NCBI RefSeq assembly: GCF_008271295.1 | Contig: NZ_VTOY01000006.1 | Coordinates: forward strand, 1 to 64,000 | Length of the DNA: 64,000 nt | Origin: Pseudoselenomonas ruminis | Lineage (GTDB): Bacteria; Bacillota; Negativicutes; Selenomonadales; Selenomonadaceae | Direction of reading: 5' to 3' | Part shown: positions 17,306 through 25,988 of the stretch, piece after piece | Numbering within the stretch: position 1 is the stretch's first letter | Layout: the number at the start of each line of letters is the position of its first letter | The notes under the pieces: model-generated | Told to the model about the DNA's origin: nothing | Databases searched by the model: none | The model's input: only the letters and a program-made list of their open reading frames with translations | Made by a program: the position numbers and the translations under genes

Positions 17306-17584
17306 TTATTCTTCCTTATAAGATTTTACGTCCTCAGGGAACGCATAGATTTCACCCACGGTGTCGAGCTCCCCCGACAGATAGCGGTCAATGTCATCGA
17401 CATCGATATAAAGTTTGCAGTCGATATCGAGATATCCCTGCTCCTGGCCATTGGATAAATCGCGGATTGCCATCAATTTCTCCCGAAGCTTCAAGAGCTC
17501 ACTGCGGGTAGCATGAACATCGAGTTTAATCTGTGGAACGCCATACTCCTTGAGTACTTCGTCCATTGTCATACGTTGCGACAT
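17306..17584 (-). CDS. Hypothetical acidic 92-aa protein
   Basis: The protein starts MSQRMTMDEVLKEYGVPQIK and is acidic and soluble, with a central helical stretch (TRSELLKLREKLMAIRDL) and a C-terminal half rich in Asp and Glu (LDIDCKLYIDVDDIDRYLSGELD). It has no signal peptide or membrane segment. A good ribosome-binding site (AAAGGATGAACC, read on the minus strand) supports translation. It lies 24 bases upstream of the exported protein gene on the same strand, so co-expression is likely. I recognise no family. Confidence 0.65.
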   Translation of the reverse strand: MSQRMTMDEVLKEYGVPQIKLDVHATRSELLKLREKLMAIRDLSNGQEQGYLDIDCKLYIDVDDIDRYLSGELDTVGEIYAFPEDVKSYKEE

Positions 17585-17618
17585 TTTAGGTTCATCCTTT
17601 CTTTTGACCTTTTGATGT

Positions 17619-17822
17619 TTATATCTTAATCGTCTCAGCTGAAAATCTGCTGAGATTTTCAGAATTTCTAGCCTTCATGCGGTCTAAAATCTGCTGCAGC
17701 TGGCGCTTTTGCCGCAAATGCGTCTCGTAATCGAGGTCATTGGAATCAAGGCGCATTCGCTTTTCGATATTGTCGATACTCTGCTGAAGCCGCGCCATTG
17801 CCTCCGCGTTATTCTCTTTCAT
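17619..17822 (-). CDS. Hypothetical small coiled-coil protein
   Basis: This 67-aa, almost entirely helical protein starts MKENNAEAMARLQQSIDNIEKRM and has heptad-like spacing of Leu and Ile (RQKRQLQQILDRM). A short AAAGGG-type ribosome-binding site precedes the ATG at 17822. It is followed by the 92-aa gene on the same strand. The small size and coiled-coil character suggest a partner or regulatory protein; no family is recognised and the coding call rests on composition, start site and context. Confidence 0.5.
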   Translation of the reverse strand: MKENNAEAMARLQQSIDNIEKRMRLDSNDLDYETHLRQKRQLQQILDRMKARNSENLSRFSAETIKI

Positions 17823-17890
17823 GCCTATGCCCTTTCCTTATCGATTCTGTCCATAGTATCAGTTTATCGTTTTCTGTTCCTCCATGCAAG

Positions 17891-17923
17891 AAAAAAGCAG
17901 TCCGGAAAGCATTCGGGACTGCT
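17891..17923 (-). terminator. Terminator of the exported 307-aa protein gene
   Basis: GCAGTCCG (17897-17904) pairs with CGGGACTGC (17915-17923), and on the minus strand six T follow. Confidence 0.85.
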
Positions 17924-17931
17924 TCACCATA

Positions 17932-18855
17932 TTAGTTGCTCGCAGCATTTCCGGGTACGGCTGCTCCCCCTTTTAGCAATTCGGCCTTAACTTCCTTTGC
18001 CTCGCATGAGGCCTTCTTCGGAACTTTCAGATTCGGCAGCTTGTCGAGGGCCACGGTCTTGAGGCTAATCGTCAGCGTACTGGCATTTACGATATCTTTT
18101 GCCTGCTGTACCTGCTCGGGCGTACATTTGGACGGGTCGATTGCCGAAAGCACGGCCTTGCGCATGGGTTGGGTAAGGTCTGCCTGCATGCCGGTAACCA
18201 TATGATTTGCCCGGTCAATCTCTACCGTATAGGTAAAATCCCCCATATTTTCCAAAACGGGCTTTATCATAGCCAGCATCTCGTCCTGCTTCTGCCCGGT
18301 CATATTCATCGCTTTGGCAAAATACGGCATAATCTTATCGCCATCCACGGTCACGATATAGCTCTGCCGGTCGCCATTTGCCTGGCCCAGCTCGACGGCC
18401 TTCACGGTTTCGAGTGATGCCTGAACCAGTTCTTTGTTGCTTTCCATATATAATTTCTTCTGTTCAGCCGGCATCGCCATGGTGGATTTTACCCAGCCGT
18501 TATCCGGCTTTTGGAAATATACCACCAGCTGCTCGTCATTTTCCTGCAGATAGTATTCACTCGCAATCGTGGATACCGGCTGATCCGGCACGGCAATCGT
18601 CATTTTTACCTTTCCCTTGCCGGCTATATCGGGCTTGGCCGAAAAATACAGCTCCGATTCGTAATGGCAATTCACCATCGACTTCAAATCGGCTTCCATA
18701 GCGAGCTTCCCCTTTTCACAATCCACTAATGCCAGTGTTTCCTGGCGGAACTGCTCCTTGGCCGCATCGGTCGGCGCAGCTTGTACGGCCGCACTCCCTA
18801 AAAAAAACGCCATTGCCATTCCGGCAGCCATCAGGATTTTTTTACCTTTAAACAT
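17932..18855 (-). CDS. Exported protein, possible LppX/LolA-like fold
   Basis: The 307-aa protein carries a clear signal peptide (MFKGKKILMAAGMAMAFFLGSAAVQA, cleavage near 26) and no lipobox cysteine. The mature part alternates short beta-like stretches (KGKVKMTIAVPD, EYYLQENDEQLVVYFQ, FTYTVEIDRANHMVTGMQADLT), as in the LppX/LprG and LolA superfamily or in DUF6612 proteins. Four cysteines are present. It is monocistronic with a terminator. A periplasmic lipid-handling or stress role is possible but not shown; I assign only exported and of unknown function with confidence. Confidence 0.7.
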   Translation of the reverse strand: MFKGKKILMAAGMAMAFFLGSAAVQAAPTDAAKEQFRQETLALVDCEKGKLAMEADLKSMVNCHYESELYFSAKPDIAGKGKVKMTIAVPDQPVSTIASEYYLQENDEQLVVYFQKPDNGWVKSTMAMPAEQKKLYMESNKELVQASLETVKAVELGQANGDRQSYIVTVDGDKIMPYFAKAMNMTGQKQDEMLAMIKPVLENMGDFTYTVEIDRANHMVTGMQADLTQPMRKAVLSAIDPSKCTPEQVQQAKDIVNASTLTISLKTVALDKLPNLKVPKKASCEAKEVKAELLKGGAAVPGNAASN

Positions 18856-18974
18856 GGCTTCAATAACCTCTCTTTCTTTTTCACAATTTCAGCTTTAATA
18901 ATTCGCTGTTAATCTTCCATCCCCTCTATCATGGTATAATAAAATTGTTACAAACTCCTGTGAGGTGATTGATT

Positions 18975-20774
18975 TTGAAGCCAATAGCCAACAACTACTC
19001 ATTCTTTTCGAAAACATACGAAAAAGATTTAGCCATCGCTGACGAACTGAATCGGCAGAGCAGCCGTCTTACGACCATGCGCACCGTCACCTTTATCCTG
19101 CTCGTCTTTTCCTTTGCGGCCGGTTACGATGGGCATACGGTTGGTACGATGGCCGGTATTTTGCTGCTCGTATCGTTCTGCCTGCTGGTCCGCCGCCATA
19201 GCCGCCTCAAGAAAAAGCAGCAGTTCACTGCCTGCCACACCCGGGTGGTCAAGGATTTTCTTTCCCGCTTTGATGGCAGCTGGCAGGATTTTGCCGACGA
19301 TGGCAGCGCGCTGCAAAACAAAGACCAGCCCCAACAGATTGACCTGCATCTCTTCGGGCCAGCTTCCTTCTATCAATACCTTTCGTGCGCCCGCACGCTG
19401 CGCGGCAAAAAGCGGCTGGCCGCCGCCCTCACTACAACACCGCCGAGCCGTCAGAAAATCATGGCCCGTCAGGAATCTGTTGCCGAGCTGATTGGCCAAA
19501 AGGAATTCGTCCTACAGCTGCTCGCCCAAGCCGCCCAGCTTCCCGACCGTCACGATACCACCGAACTGCTAAACGAAATCGAAGCTCCGCTTTCCCAGGG
19601 GAGCCATGCCATTGTCCGCTATCGGACGGCCTGGATTCTGCCCGCCATCACGCTTCTTAGCCTGCTGCTGGCGGCATTTACCGTAGTAAGCTGGACCATC
19701 CCCGGGCTGCTGCTCGGCCTGCAATTCTTGCTTGCCACAGCCTTCCATCAGCACAATCAGACAATCCTTGCCCCATTAAATCACCTGACCCATGAACTTC
19801 ATTTCTATGAAGCCATCTTCCGCGACCTCGAAGCGGCCGATTTTCAGGCGGCTTCACTTAGCGGCCTGAAATTGCGGCTGCAAACGGGACAGGCCAGCGG
19901 CAGCCTGCATCGGCTGGCCGCGCTTACCGACGCGGTCGCACTGACGCGCAATTTCTTTTTTGCACTGCTGGCGAACACGCTGCTGCTCTGGGACTGCCAT
20001 ATGGCCGCGCGTTTTACGCGCTGGCATGAGCTGGCTTCTGGGAACCTTCGCGAGTGGATGGATATCTGGTCGGAGTTTGAGGTATTGCTTTCATTGGCCG
20101 TCATCGGGCAAACCAGGGAGCAGTGGACATTCCCGGAACTAAAAGACGGCCAGCCTTCCCTCTGCGCGCGGGATCTTTTTTCCCTGCTCTTCGCCGAGGA
20201 CAAGGCCGTTCCCAACGACGCCAGCTTCACCGCTGGCACCTGTATCCTCACCGGTTCCAATATGAGCGGCAAGACCACCTACATGCGGACGCTGGCCGGC
20301 GCGGTTGTCCTCGCCTATGCCGGGGCCCCCGTCTGCGCCCGTGCCTTTTCGCTGACGCCGCTTCACATCTTCACGTCGATTCAGGTCAACGATGATATGT
20401 CTCTGGGAATTTCCACCTTTTACGCCGAACTGCTGCGCATTAAGCAAATGGTGACATTCAGCCAGCGGGAACTCCCCATGCTCATCTGCATTGATGAAAT
20501 ATTCAAGGGAACCAATTCGGCCGACCGCATCATCGGCGCCCGTGAAGCCATCAAACAGCTGACGCGCGCGTGGTGCATCACCCTTGTCACCACGCACGAT
20601 TTTGAGCTCTGCGACCTGAAATCTCCCAATGACTTGCCTGTAACGAATTGTCATTTTGAAGAGTACTACGAAGACAACAAGATAAAATTCGATTACAAGC
20701 TGAAACCTGGCCGCTGCCAGACTACCAACGCCCGGTATCTGCTGCGCATGGCCGGCATTCTCAGCAGCGAATGA
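18975..20774 (+). CDS. Membrane-anchored MutS-like ATPase
   Basis: The roughly 600-aa protein has a MutS domain-V ATPase at its C-terminus: Walker A LTGSNMSGKTTYMRTL (near 425), ICIDEIFKGTNSADRI as Walker B and signature, and TTHDFEL as the switch. It lacks the N-terminal mismatch-recognition domain and the MutS2 Smr nuclease. The N-terminal part has predicted membrane segments at about 40-75 and 215-250, which no classical MutS has. TTG at 18975 follows GAGGTG at good spacing; another TTG at 18969 is too close to it. Function is unknown: it is probably not in mismatch repair, and a membrane-linked DNA or other ATPase role is inference. Confidence 0.85.
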   Translation: MKPIANNYSFFSKTYEKDLAIADELNRQSSRLTTMRTVTFILLVFSFAAGYDGHTVGTMAGILLLVSFCLLVRRHSRLKKKQQFTACHTRVVKDFLSRFDGSWQDFADDGSALQNKDQPQQIDLHLFGPASFYQYLSCARTLRGKKRLAAALTTTPPSRQKIMARQESVAELIGQKEFVLQLLAQAAQLPDRHDTTELLNEIEAPLSQGSHAIVRYRTAWILPAITLLSLLLAAFTVVSWTIPGLLLGLQFLLATAFHQHNQTILAPLNHLTHELHFYEAIFRDLEAADFQAASLSGLKLRLQTGQASGSLHRLAALTDAVALTRNFFFALLANTLLLWDCHMAARFTRWHELASGNLREWMDIWSEFEVLLSLAVIGQTREQWTFPELKDGQPSLCARDLFSLLFAEDKAVPNDASFTAGTCILTGSNMSGKTTYMRTLAGAVVLAYAGAPVCARAFSLTPLHIFTSIQVNDDMSLGISTFYAELLRIKQMVTFSQRELPMLICIDEIFKGTNSADRIIGAREAIKQLTRAWCITLVTTHDFELCDLKSPNDLPVTNCHFEEYYEDNKIKFDYKLKPGRCQTTNARYLLRMAGILSSE

Positions 20775-20804
20775 AGCGCGCAAATACGACTCGCCTAAAA
20801 CACG

Positions 20805-20850
20805 AAAAAATACGAACTTTCCGCATAAAATCGGTCAGTTCGTATTTTTT
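20805..20850 (+). terminator. Terminator of the MutS-like gene
   Basis: AAAAAATACGAACT (20805-20818) and AGTTCGTATTTTTT (20837-20850) form a perfect stem ending in T. Confidence 0.88.
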
Positions 20851-20896
20851 TATAAAAAAACCGAGACAAATGTCCACAGATGTGCTAATATAGTTA

Positions 20897-20926
20897 TTGT
20901 CTTAATTTCGTATATCATTGTATACT
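20897..20926 (+). promoter_or_regulatory. Promoter of the alanine/glycine symporter gene
   Basis: TTGTCT (20897-20902), an 18-base spacer, then TATACT (20921-20926), about 50 bases upstream of the ATG. Confidence 0.6.
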
Positions 20927-20974
20927 CTCAAGAGACATCTTCTGTTATTCTATTCCCTTAAGGAGGACATTCTC

Positions 20975-22345
20975 ATGGAATCATTCATCCCTGCACTCAA
21001 TGCCATCGACTCCTTTATGTGGGGTCCCCCACTTATCACGCTGTTGGTCGGCACTGGCATTTATCTGACCTTCCGCCTGCAGCTGCTGCAGGTATTCCGC
21101 CTGCCCAAGGCACTCGGCCTCATCTTCAAAGCCAAAAATCACGGCGAAGGTGATGTCTCGAGCTTCAAGGCACTCTGCGTTGCCCTCGCCGCTACGGTCG
21201 GCACCGGCAACATCGTCGGTGTCGCCACGGCGGTCAAAGTCGGCGGCCCCGGTGCAATCTTCTGGATGTGGATGGCAGCCTTCTTCGGCATGGCTACGAA
21301 ATACGCCGAAGGCCTGCTCGCCGTCAAATACCGCTCCGTCGATGAAAAGGGCGAAATCGCCGGCGGCCCGATGTTCTACATCCGCAACGGCATGGGCGAA
21401 AAGTACAAACCGCTTGCCGCTTTCTTCGCCGTTGCCACGATTCTCGTCGCTTATCTCGGCATCGGTACGTTCCCGCAGGTCAATGCGATTGTCGACAGTT
21501 TCGAAATCTCCTTCGGTGTGCCGAAACTCGCGACCGACGTCCTGCTGACGGTCCTCATCGCCGCAATCACGATTGGCGGCCTGCAGAGCATCGCTAAAGT
21601 TGCTTCCCGCGTCATCCCGTTCATGGCTGTCATGTATATCCTCATCAGCATCGGCCTCATCGCCATGCACCTCGATGCTGTTCCGGCTGCTGTCTCGCTG
21701 ATTCTTGAGAGCGCCTTCACGGGCACGGCTGCTGCTGGCGGTTTTGCCGGTTCCACGATTATGATGGCCATGCAGAACGGTATCGCCCGCGGCGTATTCT
21801 CCAACGAGTCCGGTCTCGGCTCCGCACCGATTGCTGCTGCTGCCGCCAAGACCAAACACCCGGCAGAACAGGGGCTTATCTCCATGACGGGTACGTTTAT
21901 CGACACCATCATCATCTGCACGATGACGGGTCTTGCCCTGGTCCTCACGGGCGTATGGCAGGGTGATGCTGCCGGTGCCGCTATGACGAGTGCTGCCTTT
22001 GCCAGCGCCTACGGCTTTGTCGGCAGCCAGCTGCTGACGATTGCCCTGGCCCTGTTCGCCTTCACGACCATCCTCGGCTGGAACTATTACGGCGAGCGCG
22101 CCTGCATTTACCTCATGGGCACGAAGGGCGTTATGCCATATCGTCTGATTTTCATCGTGCTGATTGCCTCCGGTGCCTTCCTCAAACTCGAAGCCATCTG
22201 GATTCTCGCCGATATCGTCAACGGTCTCATGGCCATCCCGAACCTCATCGCCCTGATTGCTCTCTCCGGTGTAGTCGTCGCTGAGACGAAGAGCTACCTC
22301 GCCGAAGAAGACGCAAAAAAAAATGCTGAAGAGGCCTTAAATTAA
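20975..22345 (+). CDS. Sodium:alanine/glycine symporter (AGCS family)
   Basis: The 456-aa transporter imports alanine or glycine with sodium across the inner membrane. Family signatures are FKALCVALAATVGTGNIVGVATA near the N-terminus and NGIARGVFSNESGLGSAPIAAAAA in the middle, with roughly ten membrane segments. ATG at 20975 follows AAGGAGG; an earlier in-frame start lacks a ribosome-binding site. It has its own promoter and terminator, so it is monocistronic. AlsT/DagA is the closest named type, but exact substrate preference cannot be read from sequence. Confidence 0.93.
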   Translation: MESFIPALNAIDSFMWGPPLITLLVGTGIYLTFRLQLLQVFRLPKALGLIFKAKNHGEGDVSSFKALCVALAATVGTGNIVGVATAVKVGGPGAIFWMWMAAFFGMATKYAEGLLAVKYRSVDEKGEIAGGPMFYIRNGMGEKYKPLAAFFAVATILVAYLGIGTFPQVNAIVDSFEISFGVPKLATDVLLTVLIAAITIGGLQSIAKVASRVIPFMAVMYILISIGLIAMHLDAVPAAVSLILESAFTGTAAAGGFAGSTIMMAMQNGIARGVFSNESGLGSAPIAAAAAKTKHPAEQGLISMTGTFIDTIIICTMTGLALVLTGVWQGDAAGAAMTSAAFASAYGFVGSQLLTIALALFAFTTILGWNYYGERACIYLMGTKGVMPYRLIFIVLIASGAFLKLEAIWILADIVNGLMAIPNLIALIALSGVVVAETKSYLAEEDAKKNAEEALN

Positions 22346-22367
22346 TTTTCCCTTCCCATAACATATG

Positions 22368-22405
22368 AGCCCGCTGACAAGCCATTTGCCAGCGGGCTTT
22401 TTATC
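22368..22405 (+). terminator. Terminator of the symporter gene
   Basis: AGCCCGCTG and CAGCGGGCT pair and are followed by TTTTTAT. Confidence 0.88.
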
Positions 22406-22424
22406 CTGCCTTTTTCTTTACATC

Positions 22425-22453
22425 TTTACAAACTCATCACTTCGCCATACAAT
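22425..22453 (+). promoter_or_regulatory. Promoter of azlCD
   Basis: TTTACA (22425-22430), a 17-base spacer, then TACAAT (22448-22453), 37 bases before the azlC start. Confidence 0.6.
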
Positions 22454-22490
22454 AATAGGCATACACTTATGCTTAGAAAGAGGGCTTTAC

Positions 22491-23243
22491 ATGTCTGTCA
22501 CATCATTACCGCTTGCCAAGAGCCGCCGGGATGTTTTCTTCGAAGGACTCCACGATGGCATCCCCATTGCACTTGGCTATTTCGTCGTTTCCTTCACGCT
22601 CGGCATCGCCGCGAGGAACGCTGGCCTTGACCCGCTCCAGGGTTTTCTCGCCAGTTTCTTCAACAACGCATCGGCCGGTGAGTATGCGGCCTTTACCGTC
22701 ATAGCCAGCGACGCTCCCTATCTTGAGATGGCCCTTATCACGCTTGTAGCCAATGCCCGCTACATGCTTATGAGCTGCGTCGTCAGCCAGAAATTTTCGG
22801 CAGACACGCCGCTGCTGCAGCGCGTGTTGGTCGGCTTCGACATCACCGATGAGATTTTCGGCATTACCATTGCCCGCAAAGGGCCGCTGAATCCTTACTA
22901 TAATTATGGAGCCATGGCCGTTGCCCTGCCTGGCTGGTCCATCGGCACGGCACTTGGCGTCATTGCCGGGAACCTGCTGCCGCTGCAGGCCGTAAGCGCC
23001 CTGTCCGTCGCCCTTTTTGGCATGTTTCTCTGGGTCATCATCCCGACCGCCCGCGACAACCGCATTGTAGGTCTCCTCGTCCTCGCCAGCTTCCTCATGA
23101 GCTTCGCCTGTGCCCATCTGCCAGCACTAAAAGACCTCACTGCCGGTACCCGTACCATTCTGCTGACCCTGCTGCTGGCCGGAATCGGCGCCGTATTTTT
23201 TCCCATCAAAGACCTGCCCGACGACAACAAGGAGGACGCCTGA
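22491..23243 (+). CDS. azlC: AzlC family branched-chain amino acid exporter subunit
   Basis: The 250-aa membrane protein is the large subunit of the AzlCD (LIV-E) exporter that removes branched-chain amino acids or their analogues. The N-terminal EGLHDGIPIALGYFVVSFTLGIAARNAGL and following FFNNASAGEYAAFTVIA are family hallmarks. About seven membrane segments follow. ATG at 22491 has AGAGGG at good distance; the open frame upstream overlaps the preceding terminator and is discounted. The small subunit gene azlD starts three bases after its stop codon, a typical translationally linked pair. Confidence 0.93.
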   Translation: MSVTSLPLAKSRRDVFFEGLHDGIPIALGYFVVSFTLGIAARNAGLDPLQGFLASFFNNASAGEYAAFTVIASDAPYLEMALITLVANARYMLMSCVVSQKFSADTPLLQRVLVGFDITDEIFGITIARKGPLNPYYNYGAMAVALPGWSIGTALGVIAGNLLPLQAVSALSVALFGMFLWVIIPTARDNRIVGLLVLASFLMSFACAHLPALKDLTAGTRTILLTLLLAGIGAVFFPIKDLPDDNKEDA

Positions 23244-23246
23244 ACC

Positions 23247-23552
23247 ATGCAGCATGATATCTACATCTACTTATTCGTAATGAGTGCCGTCACCCTGGCC
23301 ATCCGCATTGTTCCGCTGACGCTCATCCGCCGTCAGATAAAGAACCGCTATCTGCGCTCATTTCTCTACTATGTTCCCTACGTCACGCTGGCGGTCATGA
23401 CCTTCCCCGCCATCATGGATGCTACCCAGACGCCAATATCCGGCCTGCTCGCCCTGATTACGGGTATCGCGCTTTCCTGGTATGGGGCCAGCCTGTTCAA
23501 AGTATCGGCTGCCTGCTGCCTGATGGTTTTTTTCGTCGAACTCGTCTGCTGA
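23247..23552 (+). CDS. azlD: AzlD family exporter small subunit
   Basis: The 101-aa protein has three to four membrane segments and the conserved AVTLAIRIVPLTLIRRQIKNRYLRSFLYYVPYVTLAVMTFPAI region of AzlD. It partners AzlC to form the branched-chain amino acid exporter. ATG at 23247 lies just after the azlC stop, with AAGGAGGACGCC upstream inside the azlC end. A strong bidirectional terminator follows. Size and order match azlCD pairs in other Firmicutes. Confidence 0.92.
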   Translation: MQHDIYIYLFVMSAVTLAIRIVPLTLIRRQIKNRYLRSFLYYVPYVTLAVMTFPAIMDATQTPISGLLALITGIALSWYGASLFKVSAACCLMVFFVELVC

Positions 23553-23573
23553 GCAGCTGTTTTTACCCATCAA

Positions 23574-23607
23574 AAAGAGCCTTCCTTTCATAAGGAAAGC
23601 TCTTTTT
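23574..23607. terminator. Bidirectional terminator after azlD
   Basis: AAAAGAGC and GCTCTTTT pair, extended by TTCCTT/AAGGAA with loop TCAT. T runs occur on both strands, so it can serve azlD and the convergent 95-aa gene. Confidence 0.88.
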
Positions 23608-23641
23608 TCTTGCCAGTTCTTATCCTCAAGACCAGACAAGC

Positions 23642-23929
23642 TTACGCAATCTGATAAACCCGGGCGTCGCAATAGTTTTTCCAGTAGCGGACCGCATCGT
23701 CATACGACAGGACATAGCGGTCTTCCATCTCACTGCGCTTCAAATTGATGTCATAATAGCATTTGGCAAATACCGATGCTTCAAGATGGGCGGATTCACG
23801 GATGATTACTTCTAATGTATCTTCGATAAAAGCTGTCTTAGATTTCCAAACTGCCTTTTCCTTCAAATTATATTTTCCGTTCTTGAATTTAAATAATTTT
23901 TCCGTTGTGTTGTTGACTGCCACAACCAT
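23642..23929 (-). CDS. Hypothetical 95-aa protein
   Basis: ATG at 23929 follows a strong ribosome-binding site (GGAGGGAG), giving MVVAVNNTTEKLFKFKNGKYNLKEKAVW. The protein is basic and mixed alpha/beta with several aromatic residues near the end (YDDAVRYWKNYCDARVYQI) and no signal peptide or membrane segment. It is a lone gene between azlD and panF. I recognise no family; coding potential is supported by the start site and by the absence of any better open frame here. Confidence 0.6.
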   Translation of the reverse strand: MVVAVNNTTEKLFKFKNGKYNLKEKAVWKSKTAFIEDTLEVIIRESAHLEASVFAKCYYDINLKRSEMEDRYVLSYDDAVRYWKNYCDARVYQIA

Positions 23930-24133
23930 TTTGCTACTCCCTCCACGTAACAGCATTAACAATAAACAAACTTTATCAATCTTCTTCTATCGCATAATAG
24001 GTCTTAGTAAGATTATACCCCATAAGTCCTAATTGCAAACTGTATTATAGCACAGTCTTTTTCAAAAAAATAGTAAGAAAACACAAAAGTAAGCACTGAA
24101 TCAACATATTTTTGCTATTTTTGAAGCAATATT

Positions 24134-25636
24134 TTACATCTTCTCTGGCTTATCGGGGAAAAACTTCGCCAAAACCTGCGGTTCCTGCGGTTTGCCCAAA
24201 TATGCCCCCAGCAGGAAAAACAGCAGGGAAACAGTAATGCCGATAGTAATCTGATGAAGTCCCATGACCTTTAAGCCCATGCCCTGGGTCAGGCAATAGG
24301 CAATCGTGCCGCCGCCCATGGACAGAATCGCCCCGAGTTTATTGGCCCGCCGCCAGAACAGTCCGAGCAGCAGCGTCCAGAAAAAGGCCGTCTCCAGGCC
24401 GCCGAAGGCAAACATGTTGATAATCCAGATAAGGCTTGGCGGCGTCAATGCAATGCAGAAAACCACAACGCCGATTACCGCCGTAACCGACATCGACAGC
24501 AGGCGCAGCCGGCCGGCCGTGGGCACCACGCCCTTTTGATGCTGATGATGCAGGTAAACATCCTTGATGATGGCCGAGGCGGCCACGATTAAGAGTCCCG
24601 AAATCGTCGAAATCGATGCCGCCAGCGGGCCGATGATGGCAAAGCCCACCAAGGCCTGCGGCATGGCCGTGACGATGGTCTTCGGTATGATGTTATCCAC
24701 GCCGCCGTAACTTTGCAAACTGTCTGTCAGCACGCCATGGGCGAGGATGCCCGTGAAATTGATGCCGATATTCATGAAGCCGACAACCACCGTACCGATG
24801 AGCATCGCATGGTGAAGGCTCTTGGTATCCTTGTAGCTGATGCCGCGGACTACCGACTGCGGCAGGGCAATCGTACAGATACCCACGAGAATCCACTGCG
24901 TGAGATAAAGCCCAGCCGGCATGTGACCTGCCGACAGCGGCTCGAGCATTTCCGGGTGGTTGGCATGAATCGAGGCCATGATGCTGCCATAGCCGCCGCC
25001 AGCCTGCAGCACATAGTAGAGCAGCAGCACGATGCCAATCATCATCATGACGGCACAGCAGGTATCCGTAAGCGCTACGGCGCGGAAGCCGCCAATACTC
25101 GTATAGGCTACGACCACCAGGCCGAAGAGCAGCAGCCCCATCTCATAACTGTAACCCGTAACCGCGGCGAAAAGCTTGGCGCCGCCAACGAACTGCGCCG
25201 TCATCGTCGCGCAGAAAAACAGCACGATGATAAAGGCCGCCATGCTGGCCAAGGCGTCCGACTGAAACCGCTCACGGATGATATCCACGACCGTAACCGC
25301 ATCGAACTTTCGCGACAGCATCGCCACGCGCTTGCCGAATATCCCGAGGACGAGAAAAATAGCCGTTACCTGGACGACCGCCATGTATATCCAGCCAAAG
25401 CCAATCTGCCAGGCCATGCCCGGACCGCCGACAAACGAGCTGACAGAGCTGTAGGTCGCCACAGTCGTCATAGCCAGCACAAAACCGCTGAGATCATGAT
25501 TGCCGATAAAATACTGCTGCACAAAATTGCTGGCAAAACCGCGGGCCTGCACGCGCCGCACATAGATGCCAATGCCTACCATAATGCCCATAAAGGCCAA
25601 TAACGGCAGTAATGCCGCTGGATTTCCATTACTCAT
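24134..25636 (-). CDS. panF: Sodium/pantothenate symporter
   Basis: The 500-aa inner-membrane transporter of the sodium:solute symporter family takes up pantothenate (vitamin B5) for coenzyme A. Features include YFIGNHDLSGFVLAMTTVATYSSVSSFVGGPGMAW, FKAVALTD-like GGFRAVALTD, and about 13 hydrophobic segments. ATG at 25636 has GGAGG eight bases upstream. The start overlaps the end of the preceding small DUF997 gene by eight bases. The yhdT-panF arrangement is a recognised pair in bacteria, which strengthens the pantothenate call over other SSS substrates. Confidence 0.92.
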   Translation of the reverse strand: MSNGNPAALLPLLAFMGIMVGIGIYVRRVQARGFASNFVQQYFIGNHDLSGFVLAMTTVATYSSVSSFVGGPGMAWQIGFGWIYMAVVQVTAIFLVLGIFGKRVAMLSRKFDAVTVVDIIRERFQSDALASMAAFIIVLFFCATMTAQFVGGAKLFAAVTGYSYEMGLLLFGLVVVAYTSIGGFRAVALTDTCCAVMMMIGIVLLLYYVLQAGGGYGSIMASIHANHPEMLEPLSAGHMPAGLYLTQWILVGICTIALPQSVVRGISYKDTKSLHHAMLIGTVVVGFMNIGINFTGILAHGVLTDSLQSYGGVDNIIPKTIVTAMPQALVGFAIIGPLAASISTISGLLIVAASAIIKDVYLHHQHQKGVVPTAGRLRLLSMSVTAVIGVVVFCIALTPPSLIWIINMFAFGGLETAFFWTLLLGLFWRRANKLGAILSMGGGTIAYCLTQGMGLKVMGLHQITIGITVSLLFFLLGAYLGKPQEPQVLAKFFPDKPEKM

Positions 25637-25892
25637 GCTGCTTTGCCTCCTTCTCTTCATCGAGTTCCATATCCTGGAACACCAGCGAGGTCAAAAGCTT
25701 CACGAGCAGAATGGCAAAGAACCAGACGCCAACACTGGACGTCACCGCCCAAAGCGGCATTCCCAGCACCTCTCCCGGAAGGCCGGACAGGCCAAAGCCT
25801 GCCAAAAGCCAAAACAAAATCAGCACAAAAAGCGCGAGGCCAGTCCACCGTGCCTCACGCTTAATCTGCTGATATTTCTCATACTCTGACAT
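25629..25892 (-). CDS. yhdT: YhdT family protein (DUF997)
   Basis: The 87-aa protein has two membrane segments (about 17-38 and 48-72) with the motif AGFGLSGLPGEVLGMPLWAV between them, typical of DUF997. It is always found next to PanF and may be a small accessory subunit. ATG at 25892 follows AAGGAGGATTCTT. The longer upstream open frame has no ribosome-binding site. Its 3' end overlaps panF, implying coupled translation. Confidence 0.88.
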   Translation of the reverse strand: MSEYEKYQQIKREARWTGLALFVLILFWLLAGFGLSGLPGEVLGMPLWAVTSSVGVWFFAILLVKLLTSLVFQDMELDEEKEAKQHE

Positions 25893-25988
25893 AAGAATCC
25901 TCCTTCTGTACAGTCGCATCTTCGCATGCGTACCGTCAAACACTATACAAGTGTACCGCAGAAAAGGCCTCTTATGCAAGATTTCGTT

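Noticed and set aside
24030-24050. A lone AATTGCAAACTGTA resembling the repeat terminus
   Set aside because: Only about ten bases match, there is no partner end or foldback nearby, and chance or promoter sequence explains it.
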